This document shows, in pieces, positions 24,385 to 34,989 of a stretch of 64,000 nucleotides of DNA. The position numbers were made by a program, and so were the translations under genes. The notes under the pieces were generated by a model, which saw nothing but the letters and a program-made list of their open reading frames with translations, made no database searches and was not told the origin of the DNA. The DNA comes from Multifurca ochricompacta (taxonomy: Eukaryota; Basidiomycota; Agaricomycetes; Russulales; Russulaceae). Position 1 is the stretch's first letter, and the number at the start of each line of letters is the position of its first letter. The DNA is taken from assembly GCA_022496185.1 (NCBI GenBank), contig WTXG01000170.1, forward strand, positions 1-64,000. The letters run 5' to 3'.

Positions 24385-25161
24385 GGAAGAAAGTTGAAAT
24401 CACCCCAACTTGCCATTGCAAATCTAAACCTGGAGGACGAAATTTCGGCCTCCCGAAGTCCACCTGGAAATTCTTGTAGCAGGGCTAGTTGGTGGACCCA
24501 TGCTCAGGCCTGACTGAGCCAGGAAGCAAGTGGTTTTGACAAAGATAACGCGCACGCTGCAAACACCACCAGTGACTACCTTCGGCAACTTACACACAGC
24601 CCAAACACGTTAGCATGAATCTTGGATTATCTTATCTTATCACGATGATCATAAGACCCGAAGTTTCCGACTGATCTGGTCAGAAAAAGTAGGTAACTTT
24701 TATACATGGAGTTGGTACCTTAATCCCTGGCGTCGCTCCTAATCCCGTACAACTGCATTGACATGAAAGGGATGTACGAACACGGAGATATAAAAGTACT
24801 TTGATGCGTATTACGACTAGGCAAGGCATCATCTAGACCCGACTGAAGGACATCTTGAAACATATGCATTACTGGACACGCTTTGAAAAAGGAACTTGGA
24901 ACTAGGCCAATCTGGCCGGAGACGAAATGCATTCGTCTGCCGGGACATATTAAAGGCTAGAAGTTACTTGATCGATGCAAGCCATCCAGATAAAAAAAAA
25001 AGGAATGTCTATGTAAGCCTAAATCATAAAGCCCTTTCTCAATGAAACATTTTAGCTCCCTGTTCCAACCCGCAATGATACCTCGCCGTGCTGAACTCAC
25101 TTATTGATACAAAACGCCTTCAAAAAAAAAAGTGAAAAAAAAAACTTACCAGTTCACACCG
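24385..25161. other. Intergenic between two F-box genes
   Basis: It should contain the missing 5' exon and promoter of F-box gene 1. A/T homopolymers occur near 24995 and 25120-25145. No other gene is seen. Confidence 0.45.
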
Positions 25162-26777
25162 CTACAACCTACTCAGGTCTAGAGATTCTACGCTCACAAG
25201 GTAGCCTGCACGATTTCGTTCATCGACGAACGCACCAAACGCAGTAGAGGCAGATGAAAGCAAGTTCACATCGCCTCTGTGTAGTAGCACGATCGTACGA
25301 AGCTCCGGGAGCAGCAACTCCACACCGAGCTGTCCATTCTCGATATCTGGCAATTGCAGCAGCGCACGCGCGAGGTCGGCCGCCAGCGCAACATGTACAC
25401 GAAGCGTACACGTCCGCTGAAATGGGGCTAAGAGCGCATGCCAAACAGCGGGCTCAACCTCGTCAGGCCATCCTCAGGCATAGTGCCGCCGTGATCACTG
25501 CCCCAGTGATACCGATGGTGTTGGTGGTTTTGGTGGTGGTGGTGGAACCCGAGCGTAAGTTCTTCGATCGGCGCGAGGGAGGTAGACAGCCCACTACATA
25601 GTTGTGCCATCGCTGACACTTGGAAATCGATTTGTGAACAAGACACACCCAGGAATATATCAGTGGAGTCCGTGGGCTGTTGCGGCACGGCGGCGACGAT
25701 TACGACGTGCGCGGATGTTTCGGAGAAGCCGATGCGAGCCCGTGTGGACCTGGACGTCTCGAGGTTATGAACGAAATTGCAGATGCGTGGTATGCTCAGA
25801 GTAAGTTGATTGAAGAGCGTGATATCGATGTCATCTATGAGAGGAGTCTGAATACGAGCAAGAAGAGCTTCTATGTAGGCGGAAACTCCACGGTATATTA
25901 GTTGTTTGAGCACGGGGAGCTCAACGCGTGCCAGTGGACCCGGAGGAAGAAAGCGCTCACTCCCGAAACCTGGGCGAGGAACGGCGGAGAGGAAGCTAAT
26001 AGAAAGCGTTCGGAGTTGGGGCATAGAGCTTATGTGAACAATCAGGTTATCGGGCGAGAAGTAAGCCGAGCTTGGGATACGTTCGAGGACAAGAGACACA
26101 AGAGATGTCGAGGATGACAATAATGGATTCAATGTCGCCAGTGAGGCACCTGTGAGTATCAAATGTCGTAACTGCGGAGCGTAGCCATCAAGGAATTGTT
26201 TTGGAAGGATGAGCTCTGTTGTCTGAGAATGAAGACTGAGGTACTCAAGCCTCGGAGCCGCCTCGACCATAGCAGCTGTAAGCTTCGTAAGGGTCGACTC
26301 TGGCGCACTCAGCTCAATCTTGCTCGCCCTTTGGAGATGGCGCAAAGCGAAGAGAAACCCGTCTTCGCCCTCAGCGTCCCACGTCTTGAGAAACCGGGGT
26401 CCATAGTCTAGTATAAGCGGAAACGGTGGGGAATTGTTGATCATGTCAACTACTGACATGCAGAACGTGCAGCGAAGTTGGAGATTCAAGCGGAGTGACG
26501 ATGCAAACACGAGTTGTCGCCACCTTTGACAAGTGTGCGCGAGAGCGTACCATCCTTGCATATGCACCCAGTCTCCTAAACTGGCCGATCTATGGTGATC
26601 AAAAATATCAAGAAGAACGTCGTCGGGAAGGGTGTTTATCGTCGTAAGTGGAAAGTATTTAGAGAGTGCTTCGGAAATGTCAGTGGTCACTGGACCCCGA
26701 AGAGAGCTCACTGCAAATAACTCACTTTGACGATTCTGAACGGCTGCGTGTCTGCGCCTTCGTTTCTTTTGAGGCAT
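25162..26777 (-). CDS. F-box/LRR-like protein 2, one apparent frameshift
   Basis: Starts at a true ATG with a basic head (MPQKKRRRRH), then the F-box LPDDVLLDIFDHHR...WYALAHTCQRWRQLVF and leucine-rich segments (PQLRHLILTGASLATL). A histidine-rich tract (GFHHHHQNHQHH) lies near 25545. The frame ends early at about 25428, but a shifted frame continues with DEVEPAVWHALLAPFQRT and ELLLPELRTIVLL to 25162. It matches the C-terminus of F-box protein 1 (EVDPSLWLALLAPF), so the true C-terminus is in that frame. A single-base shift near 25460-25475 is the simplest explanation; no GT-AG intron gives the right phase. Either a recent lesion or a sequence error. Confidence 0.7.
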
Positions 26778-27441
26778 TGTGCACTGAGTCAGGTAAGGAG
26801 TTTTATTTCCGTCTATCTGCCATCCTTTTTCGATTTTGGCGGAGAAACGCGCAGACGCATGGGATGTTGAGCACAGCTGTGATTAGATAAGCATGCCAAC
26901 CCTCACAGCCACTTTTTTCCAGCAGTTGGGTACTTCAGCTTCATCATTGCACCTGGGTTTACGGATTGCTTAGATGATTATCTTTGTACCTCACAGCTAT
27001 TCACTACCATGCATGTTACTTATTTTCCAAAAATCTGGATGGTAATACACAATCCTTAATAACTGGCATCACTCCCACTTTGCCGAACAAACCATGAATC
27101 CCATGAAACAATGCGCGGTTGAGCGCGCCTATGATTAATGGGGACTAGGTGTACCTATTGTACGTACAACGGATTACAGGGGATGACAGTGGGTAAATTG
27201 TAGGTGAGTGAGCATGAGGCGCGCCAATCCATATGCATTGATCAACGGCATGTAAAGAGCTTGTTAGTGGTACGGCTAACGTAGATGAGAGGGTATTGCT
27301 CGTAAAATGTGCAGCGCGGTGTGTTGAACCGGTAATAATAATAGTGTGGAAGGATGAACTTCCCAGATCCATGCCAGTAATGCGTCAACAGTGCGTCGGA
27401 GGCAGCCAACAAAGAACAAATGTTTGAGGGAGGGGGATGCT
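26778..27441. other. Intergenic, upstream of F-box 2 and 3' of SAM synthetase
   Basis: No gene or repeat recognised. Confidence 0.5.
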
Positions 27442-28861
27442 TCACAAGATCAACTGCTTGGGCTGCTCCCATGTGTACGCCGGGTTACCGAAGTGGCCAT
27501 ATGCTGCAGTCTTGCGGTAAATCGGTTTTTGAAGGTCGAGCTGCTTCACAATGACACCTGGGCGAAGGTCCCAGTTCTTACGGATAATCTGCACAAGTTC
27601 CGGGTCTGTCTTCTTACCCGTGCCGTACGTATCGACAAAGATCGATAGTGGCTCGGCAACACCAATGGCGTAAGAGAGTTGGACGAGAGCCCGTCGAGCG
27701 AGGCCGGCGGCGACGAGGGACTTGGCTGTGATACGCTGTCAGTATACGAGTTACTACAATTCTAAACAGGAAGACGCACCAATCCACCGCGCAGTGTAGG
27801 CTGCAGAACGGTCGACCTTGGAGAAGTCCTTCCCTGAAAAAGCACCTCCGCCGTGCGCGCCCCAACCGCCGTATGTGTCGACGATGATCTTACGACCTGT
27901 CAAGCCAGCGTCACCTTGGGGTCCACCAATGACAAAGCGGCCGGAAGGTTGAATCTAAATATGTCAAGATTAGCAAGGGTATCTTTGTGGTCTCTAAAGT
28001 GGGTTCTTTCCGCACATGATAGATAGTCCTATCATCCAGAAGGTTCTTCGGAATAACTTGCTTGATGACCTTCTCCAGGATCTCTTTCCGAAGCTCTTCC
28101 GTTGAAATCTCCTCAGCATGTTGTGTGGAGACAACAACAGTATCCACGCGCAAAGGGATAGTCGCGCCACCATCCTTCTTGTACTCGACCGTGACTTGGG
28201 TTTTAGAGTCAGGGCGGAGCCATGGTAGCACACCATTGCGGCGGCGGCGGCCAAAGCAGCATTGAGCTTGTGGGCAAGCATGATAGTGAGCGGCATATAC
28301 TCGGGCGTCTCATCGGTCGCATAGCCAAACATGATGCCCTGGTCACCGGCACCATGGTCCTCAAGCGAACCGTGATCGAGACCTTGGGCAATGTCTGGCG
28401 ATTGTTGCTCGATCGCAACGAGGATATTGCACGTCTTGTAATCAAAGCCCTTAGAAGAGTCATCATACCCGATATCCTTGATGGCGTTACGGATGACCTT
28501 TTGGTAGTCGATCTGTGCCTTTGTGGAGATCTCGCCAAAGACCATGATCATGCCAGTCTTCGATGCCGTCTCGCAGGCAACCTTGGACCAGGGGTCCTGC
28601 TCGAGGCAGGCGTCAAGCTGTATAGTATATTAGACGATCAATCGGAAAAACACTACCGTCATATCAGAAATTACTCACGATAGCATCGGAAACCTGATCG
28701 CAAATTTTATCTAACATAAAATTGAGAACGAGCAAGGATAGGCAAAGGTGACATTCCATCCAACTACACTACGTACCAGGGTGACCTTCGCCGACTGATT
28801 CAGAGGTGAAAAGGAAATGGCCAGGTGCGAGCGCGTGACGAGAGGAGCCATTAACGGTCAT
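27442..28861 (-). CDS. S-adenosylmethionine synthetase, one apparent frameshift
   Basis: Makes S-adenosylmethionine from methionine and ATP. Exons: 28861-28777, 28710-28679, 28617-28016, 27954-27780 and 27725-27442, about 392 residues, the usual fungal length. Motifs: [20 protein letters not shown] (across exons 1-2), [12 protein letters not shown], the [20 protein letters not shown] loop and GGGAFSGKD. Between LNAALAAA and WLRPDSKTQ one base is missing: the minus strand has gccgccgccgccgcaat near 28245, where one extra C gives the AAARRNG the family expects. All splice phases work and the total length becomes a multiple of three only with that base. In a gene of this importance a consensus error is more likely than a null allele, unless a second copy exists elsewhere. 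Confidence 0.92.
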
Positions 28862-29173
28862 TTTGTTGAGAGTAAAGAGTCAAGAGAAGGACAAGGATAA
28901 GGATAAGGACAAGGACAAGGAGAGAGACAAAGAGAGTGAGTGAAAAAAACGAACGTTTGCTTTTTAAATTTAAAAAAACTCGAACTAAATGTCAACTTAC
29001 GTCATCAACCTCATATCACGCCATCTTTGTTTTTTATAGCTTATGTTAGAGGAATTAGGCCATGAGTTGCCATGGGTCGGTTCGTCATCCTTCACTGTAC
29101 TGGCTTTACTGTACATAAGGGAAAGAACAAAACAAAAAAAAACAAATTCCGAACTATGCGGTCCTTACCCAAT
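28862..29173. promoter_or_regulatory. SAM synthetase 5' region
   Basis: This holds the upstream region of the SAM synthetase gene. Bases 28885-28935 are an imperfect hexanucleotide purine repeat (aaggacaaggataaggataa), a likely 5' UTR low-complexity tract. The 3' end of the phosphatase gene adjoins. Confidence 0.45.
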
Positions 29174-32100
29174 CTACAATATACCTACTCCCAGGGGGTC
29201 CATCTCCTCTGAACTCGTCTCAGGCGACTTAGGCGCCATCCCTGCAACACCAGTCAAAGATGACGATGACGACGATAACAACAATGATGGTGAAGTCGGT
29301 ATATGAGGAGGGACGGCGCCTGCATTCCGTGCTGAAGCGCTTGAAGGTGAAGGTAAAGGTGCAAAAGCTTTACTTGAGTCAGCGGCCGCGGGAAGTGCCA
29401 CAGTTGGATCCGCGGGAAAACCGCCAAGACGATCAGCACGGGCACTGGATAGAGGCGAGGGCAACGCAGCGGCCATCTCCTCCACCCCGAACGCATTCCC
29501 CAAAGGAGGGCGTCCCGATTGCACACGAGCCGTGTTCCAAGGGTTGGCCACGAGCACTGAGGGCATGCCATCCGCCTCGCGGGAAGCAGCCGGAGACATT
29601 GCCCACGGATTCCCAGAAATGGGACCAGTACCAATACCAGTACCAGGCGAGAAACCCGAGAACGTGCTCGATCTTACGGCTTGCGTGATGCGCGGCGGCT
29701 CAAATCTTGACAGTGGGGGCGAGGAAGTGAGTATAGAAGGTGATGCTCCACGAGGCGGAGTAGCGCCGCTCCAGTCTTGCAGTTCACCGCTGCCGCTGCC
29801 GCTCCACGATCGCGCGTCACGCGCGTTGCCGTACGCGTCCTGTACAACAGAGAGCGCAGCACCCGCACCCGACGAGAGCCGATCCCACATCGATCGCATG
29901 CTCCCTCCAGCAGAGCCGAATAGGTCTGCAGGCGCTGGACGTGCAAGGCGCGAGACAGGAGCAAGTGGACTGGGCGTTCGCACGGGGGCCGGGGAAGGTG
30001 AGGGTGCAGAGGGAGGTGTAGAAAATGCCAGATTTGGAGTGGGGCTCTGCGATACCGGCACTAAGTTCGTCTCCAGAAGTGCTGGGTCCTCATCGAGGCT
30101 CTCAACGACCCCAACCGTCGGAAGTGGGGCTGGTGTCGCAGTGTAACGCCCATTCATCTCCTCATCTCCTCGGCCATACAACTCGTGCCAGAAGCGCACG
30201 TCTTTCGGGTTCGGCAAGAGCACACCTTGATCTGCATTTTGCGCGCGGCTTGCTGGGTCGTCCAAAGCGGGGTTGTAGTCCGGATTAATGTATCTCTCCG
30301 CCTGTGGAGACGAGTTCATATAGTCCCAGACAGACACGGTACATCCCATGCTCTCACGACGGTCGCGCTCTGAGTTAAAGAGGAATGTCCCAAACTGGCA
30401 TGAATAAAGGTGTGTGTGCAGGTCGCGAAGGAAAAGCTCGTTAAACTCGAAGCGCCCAGGGAACTGTCGTTGGATATTGCGCACGGCCTCTAGGAATTGG
30501 TGGAATACAGGACTCGTCTCTTTTATATGGTGATTGCCTGAAAACCTATTTTGCACGCTCGCAAATAAGGCTTGTGCGACATCTGCGCCGCCACCGCCGC
30601 TATCCACCGGCGCCAGGAAGAACTTCTCACTGGACAGGTGGCCGCACCGGTCCAGGAATCTATGTCCAAAGCTCAAAAAGTCCTTTTCAATCAACACTTC
30701 AAAGCCGCGGGTCGTGCGATAGTAGGGGTCCAGACAAAGCTGTGAGACTGCAGACAGTTGCGATGTACGATCCCACCCATCCGAACAGTGGATAAGCACA
30801 TGGGAATGGTTGACGTGGATGTTTCGCACGATGACCAAAGTACCCTCCAGAATCGCGACCTGATGCCGCAACCAGCCCGATCGCCGCAGTGCCTGTCGGT
30901 CCACGGGGAGTACAGCACCACTTGTTCCCGGAATATCGCCCGATACGCTAGCAGCGAGCGCCTCGGACTCGCGGAGTGCCTCAACTACTTTGTTGAGCGA
31001 GTCGCGCATTTGGTGAATATTGTCGATCCCGAGATAGGCTTTCTTACAATCCTTGTAGTGATCCATGTTCTCTGTGCCGGCGCCCTTGGCGGTGTTAGCA
31101 ACAGCGTTAGTGGTTGGACGCGCATCGATGATCAGATTAGTGGCCGTGGCGCCGAAAACGGGCTGGGAGACGCGAGACTCCGGTGTCAAATGGGAGGTGA
31201 ATGTCGCCTCGACAATCTTTTCGTCTTGTATCGACCGGGCGTTGGTGAGGCCAACCATTGGCTGACTCGAACGGGTGATGCTCCCCTGGTGTGCAGACCT
31301 ATTAGCGTACTAACGAACGTAATGAGAACTGTGAGCCTACAAAGTTTGCCCAATGTAAGTAGGAGAGCGCTGGCATGCGGCCCTTGCTGCGGTATTTGAC
31401 TCCGTAATACAATGTAGAGTCACTGATTTTGGTTGGCACGACTAGACGCGCAGGGTAAGATGGACAGAACTAAAGGACAGAGACGCTCTAGCGTTACAGA
31501 TGAATAACATTGGTCGCACGGGAAGGAGTGAACGTACGGTGAAGTCTTTATTAATGTCCGTAAAGCGCCATGCCTTGGAGCGGGTCCCGACACCCATGCG
31601 ACCAAATTCCTCGCGTGGGGAATACAATGTCCAGCCGTCTGAGGCCGACAGAGGAGGGGTGGGTGTATAATAGAAAGCATAAAGCCGCGTCACAGAGTCT
31701 ATCGTGTACAAACATAGCGGCTGAGCGACTGGTCCGATGGAGAGGGACACGTGTACTCACTTGCCACAGTTAACTCCTTTACGCTTTCAAATACATCGGT
31801 AGCTTCCGCATCTCGCTCAAATGATAACGAAAAGGTTTCAAAGGTGCGGCATCGAAAGGATATAGGACATTGTCCGCTTAAGGTTTGAGGGAGGCGAGTA
31901 ACCAAGTTAATCAGAGGGTACGCAACCTATGGGAGATTGTGTAGTGCCGTCAGGGTAGCAGGGGGTAATATGTGAGGACATCAACTCGCCCACATCTCAG
32001 ATTGGGAAGCATTCGTGTAAGAGAAGATGAGATGATGGGCAGTGAGATGGAGAGTTCCTGGCGAGGTTCCGCCGGACTTGCTGTATAGCACGTTCGAGAC

Positions 32101-32191
32101 CTTCGATACATTTAAGTTAGAACATCTTATCCACTGCGCTGAAGCTGAGGACTAGAGGAGGATCTACCTTGGGTATTCGAATTGCGTCCAT
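29174..32191 (-). CDS. Myotubularin-family phosphoinositide 3-phosphatase
   Basis: Dephosphorylates PtdIns3P/PtdIns(3,5)P2 on endosomal and vacuolar membranes (yeast Ymr1 family). Exons: 32191-32168, 32100-31990, 31926-31761, 31728-31538, 31469-31341 and 31285-29174, total 2733 nt, 910 residues, every phase matching. A GRAM/PH-like N-terminus (TPGTLHLTAHHLIFSY-type; WVAYPLI) is followed by DGWTLYSPREEFGRMGV, INKDFT-FCPSYP, RSKGRMPALSYLH, GSITRSSQPMVGL and the CX5R active site HCSDGWDRTS. After about residue 600 comes a long Ser/Pro/Ala-rich tail that looks disordered. Intron 2 (31989-31927) fits only as a GC-AG intron (TGG|GCGAGT...CATAG|GTTGCG), giving EMW-VAYPLI. The first exon encodes only MDAIRIPK. 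Identification is secure; the tail is specific to this lineage. Confidence 0.9.
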
Positions 32192-32881
32192 TGCACCAGT
32201 AACCGATGTTATAACACAATAGAGGTGTCACCGTCTTGAAGAATGGAGCGATCTGAGCGAATAAGTGTTGTTTGCGTCTATGTATCTGCTCTCCTCCGCG
32301 TGCTTATGCTTTTTTTTATTTGAACATACTACTAAGAATAATAATAGTATTAGTAGTAGTAATAATTTAGTCTAGTCGGTCCAGTAAGACACAGTGCAGC
32401 GAGTTTCCCTGGACGGCGCCCCACCGGAGCTTTGATTTATTTTATTATTATTTGAACCAGGGTACGAGCCATGACATGACATTTAACTACGTTCTCCCCG
32501 GTATTCTCTCTCTCTCTGGCATATTGTGTCCTTTCATCATAGTTTTGACAGACTCCCAGTAACAATACTCAACATGTATTTAAACAAGTTCTGTCTCAGC
32601 TCTAGTCTCCTTAGTTGTTCCCTAACCTGTTCTGCATTTAACTTAGAGAATGGGAATTCAAAAGTACAGAGGAGCTCAAGTTTGACGACTAATGAGGTAG
32701 TGGTTTATATACATCGTGGATTGGCTATGTTGGAATTTATTGGAAGATTGTGGACAATTATTGTGTATAGATTGGGGATGCGTTGAGGTCATTGCCACTT
32801 GAGAAGAGTGTGATCATGACGTAGGGAGCAGGCGGGGGGGTTAGTTGGCACCCCCTCGCAACATCTTTTCCCTCTTCCTAG
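32192..32881. other. Intergenic, upstream of the phosphatase
   Basis: It has AT-rich simple sequence at 32310-32370 (mixed att/agt trinucleotides). An 86-codon frame at 32526-32783 lacks any recognisable domain, and I do not call it. Confidence 0.45.
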
Positions 32882-34230
32882 ATGACTCTCGTTCTCATCT
32901 GCCTCCTCATCAGCATCATCTATGATCCACTGCGCCACGCATTCGCGATAAGAACAACCGGCGACAAACTTTGTGGTGACCTCGCCAAGGCGATCAAGTT
33001 AGAAAACCCCAATAAACTTTGCCACATCGCCGCACTTCCCCTGAAGCTTTGAAAGCCTAATGAGTTCTTTTCCAAGCCATTAAGAGACAATATTGCAAGT
33101 CATGTAGACCATTTGCGACTGAACGCACCTTTTACGAACAACAACTCTCATCATGCGCCTCTATGGGGTTAGGACCTCGATTCTCCCCTCTCCTAAGTCT
33201 AAGTCCTCATTTCCGGAAAGAGAAATATGACAATGAATCAAAGACCTCACGACTCGTTCTCCCTGACGAAGGAACGCTCCACAGGCATTTCGAACGTGAA
33301 GGTCTGAATCTGGACACCTGGACAATGTTCCTTAAACAGAACCCCGTCCGGTTCGTACGGTGCTTGCCTAGGCCATCCCCTAGTTCAATTTTCAACTTCA
33401 ACAATGGTACGTGCATCTATTATTTCCATGCCTCCGTCTAGTCGCCACGCAGGCGCAAATGGTGATCAGTCGAAATCTACTTCAGGCCATCCCAAAGTAG
33501 GACAGATTGACCTGTGTAATCACCAACACCTTGGCTCAGGCAACCACCCTTATGTTGCCCTGGCACCCCTTACACTTCCCTTTGCCACGGATGCATCACC
33601 CGTGCACGGTGCAGTCACCGTCAAACTGGCATTGTTGAATGAGGGCGAGGTACTCCTGAACGAAGCTAAGATTCACTGCGCCTTTCCGCGCGAGCTGCAA
33701 GAGGACCGCGGTCCTGATCTGCCTCCGGTCGTGCCCAAATCTTATGGGTACTACCAAGTTTCTCAGGAGGCATTCGACGACAAATGTCTCGTCGGATAAT
33801 TCGCCAAGACTGAGTGGAAGTAAATTCGCGCGGTACTTCAACATGTCAGCGCATTCTTACTGATCGAACACTGGGGTGAGGAAATTAGCCTACTATTTGG
33901 GAAAGAACGACAATGCCTTCAATTTTCTTTCCCCCAATAGGAAACAGATCGCATCTTCGCGGTGGAAAGTAAAAACAAACCAACAAACCAACAAACGGTC
34001 TAAAATCGTTGGGAACCGGTATCAACGCTCTTCAAACGCCTACACGAGGCCAACTTCATCCAGGGCTCACCTTCCCGATGGAATATCATCATGCAGCCCG
34101 GCCCGCCCACGATCCCGAAGGAAGAACGTTCTCTAGACAATCCATCATACCGGATCCTCGACTTTGGGCGTGGATTGTCTGCCGACTTTGGCATTGGCTA
34201 CGAGCACCCCAAAACCCTGGCTGACTAAAA
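32882..34230 (+). pseudogene. Decayed CRN-type gene: ubiquitin-like head plus protein kinase
   Basis: The 32882 ATG opens MTLVLICLLIS...CGDLAKAIKLENPNKL...LPLKL and then stops. The pattern matches the ubiquitin-like head of crinkler-type proteins. After about 350 bases of weak sequence, kinase pieces follow in several frames: VTVKLAL and LLNEAKIHCAFPRELQE (33630-33710), PPVVPKSYGYYQVSQEAF, LIEHWGEEI (33862-33890), LHEANFIQG, NIIMQPGP and RSLDNPSYRILDFGRGLSAD (34040-34190). These correspond to the Lys/alphaC region, hinge, catalytic loop and DFG of the basidiomycete kinase family often fused to CRN heads. In-frame stops and shifts separate them, so the gene is dead, or it has introns I cannot resolve. 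Confidence 0.6.
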
Positions 34231-34719
34231 TGACATGGGCACAAGGACGGCTAAGCCGCTTTGACTATTGTAATTATTTGCCTTGGGTTAGAACTCTCAA
34301 GATGGGAGAAAGACAGCGGTGGTGGGCGAGCTGTGAAATCTGCATTACAAAGGACAGGGCTTTTTTGTTCCATTCCGTCGAGAGAAGATGGCTCAAGGTT
34401 GTACTAAAATTGTAGCTGTATTTTGGGGTCTGGGTCTGTCTGTCTTGTTTTGATAGTGCACAACTGACTTAGACATAGCCAAGATCGCATAGTCGCAAGC
34501 TGGAGAGACTGTGTTGGGGCAGATAACCAAGGCTTTTTCCCAAGTCAGGGACATCGGGTGTTGTGAATATTTGATTGCGTGCCTTGCGCTACAAGGCACT
34601 GAGCAGATGCTGAGCTGCCTCACCAAACTTGCTCGAAATAGGGCAAATCTTAAGGTGGTGAAACAGCTTGATATTGTCAAACAGGTGCGTGTGGAAGTCC
34701 TAATATATTAGTACGTGAA

Positions 34720-34900
34720 TATCTATCTCTGGAAAGCCCCCATAACAGTTCGAGTAGGGCAAATAGGACAAATCAGCGACAACTTCCAGCCGGTGAGTCG
34801 ATCTGCTGCAAGGTAACACAACTCGGGAGCCATCTCTGTCTTGATAATTTCTTTGAGTTGTGAGACAAAAGAGGGTGAGTGGCGTGGTTCATGGTGGCTT
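34720..34900 (-). pseudogene. CRN ubiquitin-like head fragment
   Basis: On the minus strand the frame reads SQLKEIIKTEMAPELCYLAA then DRLTGWKLSL. It lines up with the head of the next gene (SDIKDIIKAKMVPRLDHLLA, NELIIWKLL), but on the opposite strand. No body follows it. A lone remnant of a CRN-type N-terminal domain. Confidence 0.5.
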
Positions 34901-34989
34901 AACCTTGGGGGATGGGAATGGGTGGGTGGAGACTTATCAATTATCTCACGGTCACGGTTTATAATGCGTGTGTCAGTCTGACTCAAGAC

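Noticed and set aside
29260..31399. Several long plus-strand frames (up to about 210 codons) over the phosphatase gene
   Set aside because: They are antisense to a conserved protein with GC-rich, Ser/Pro-rich coding sequence, which generates stop-free shadow frames.
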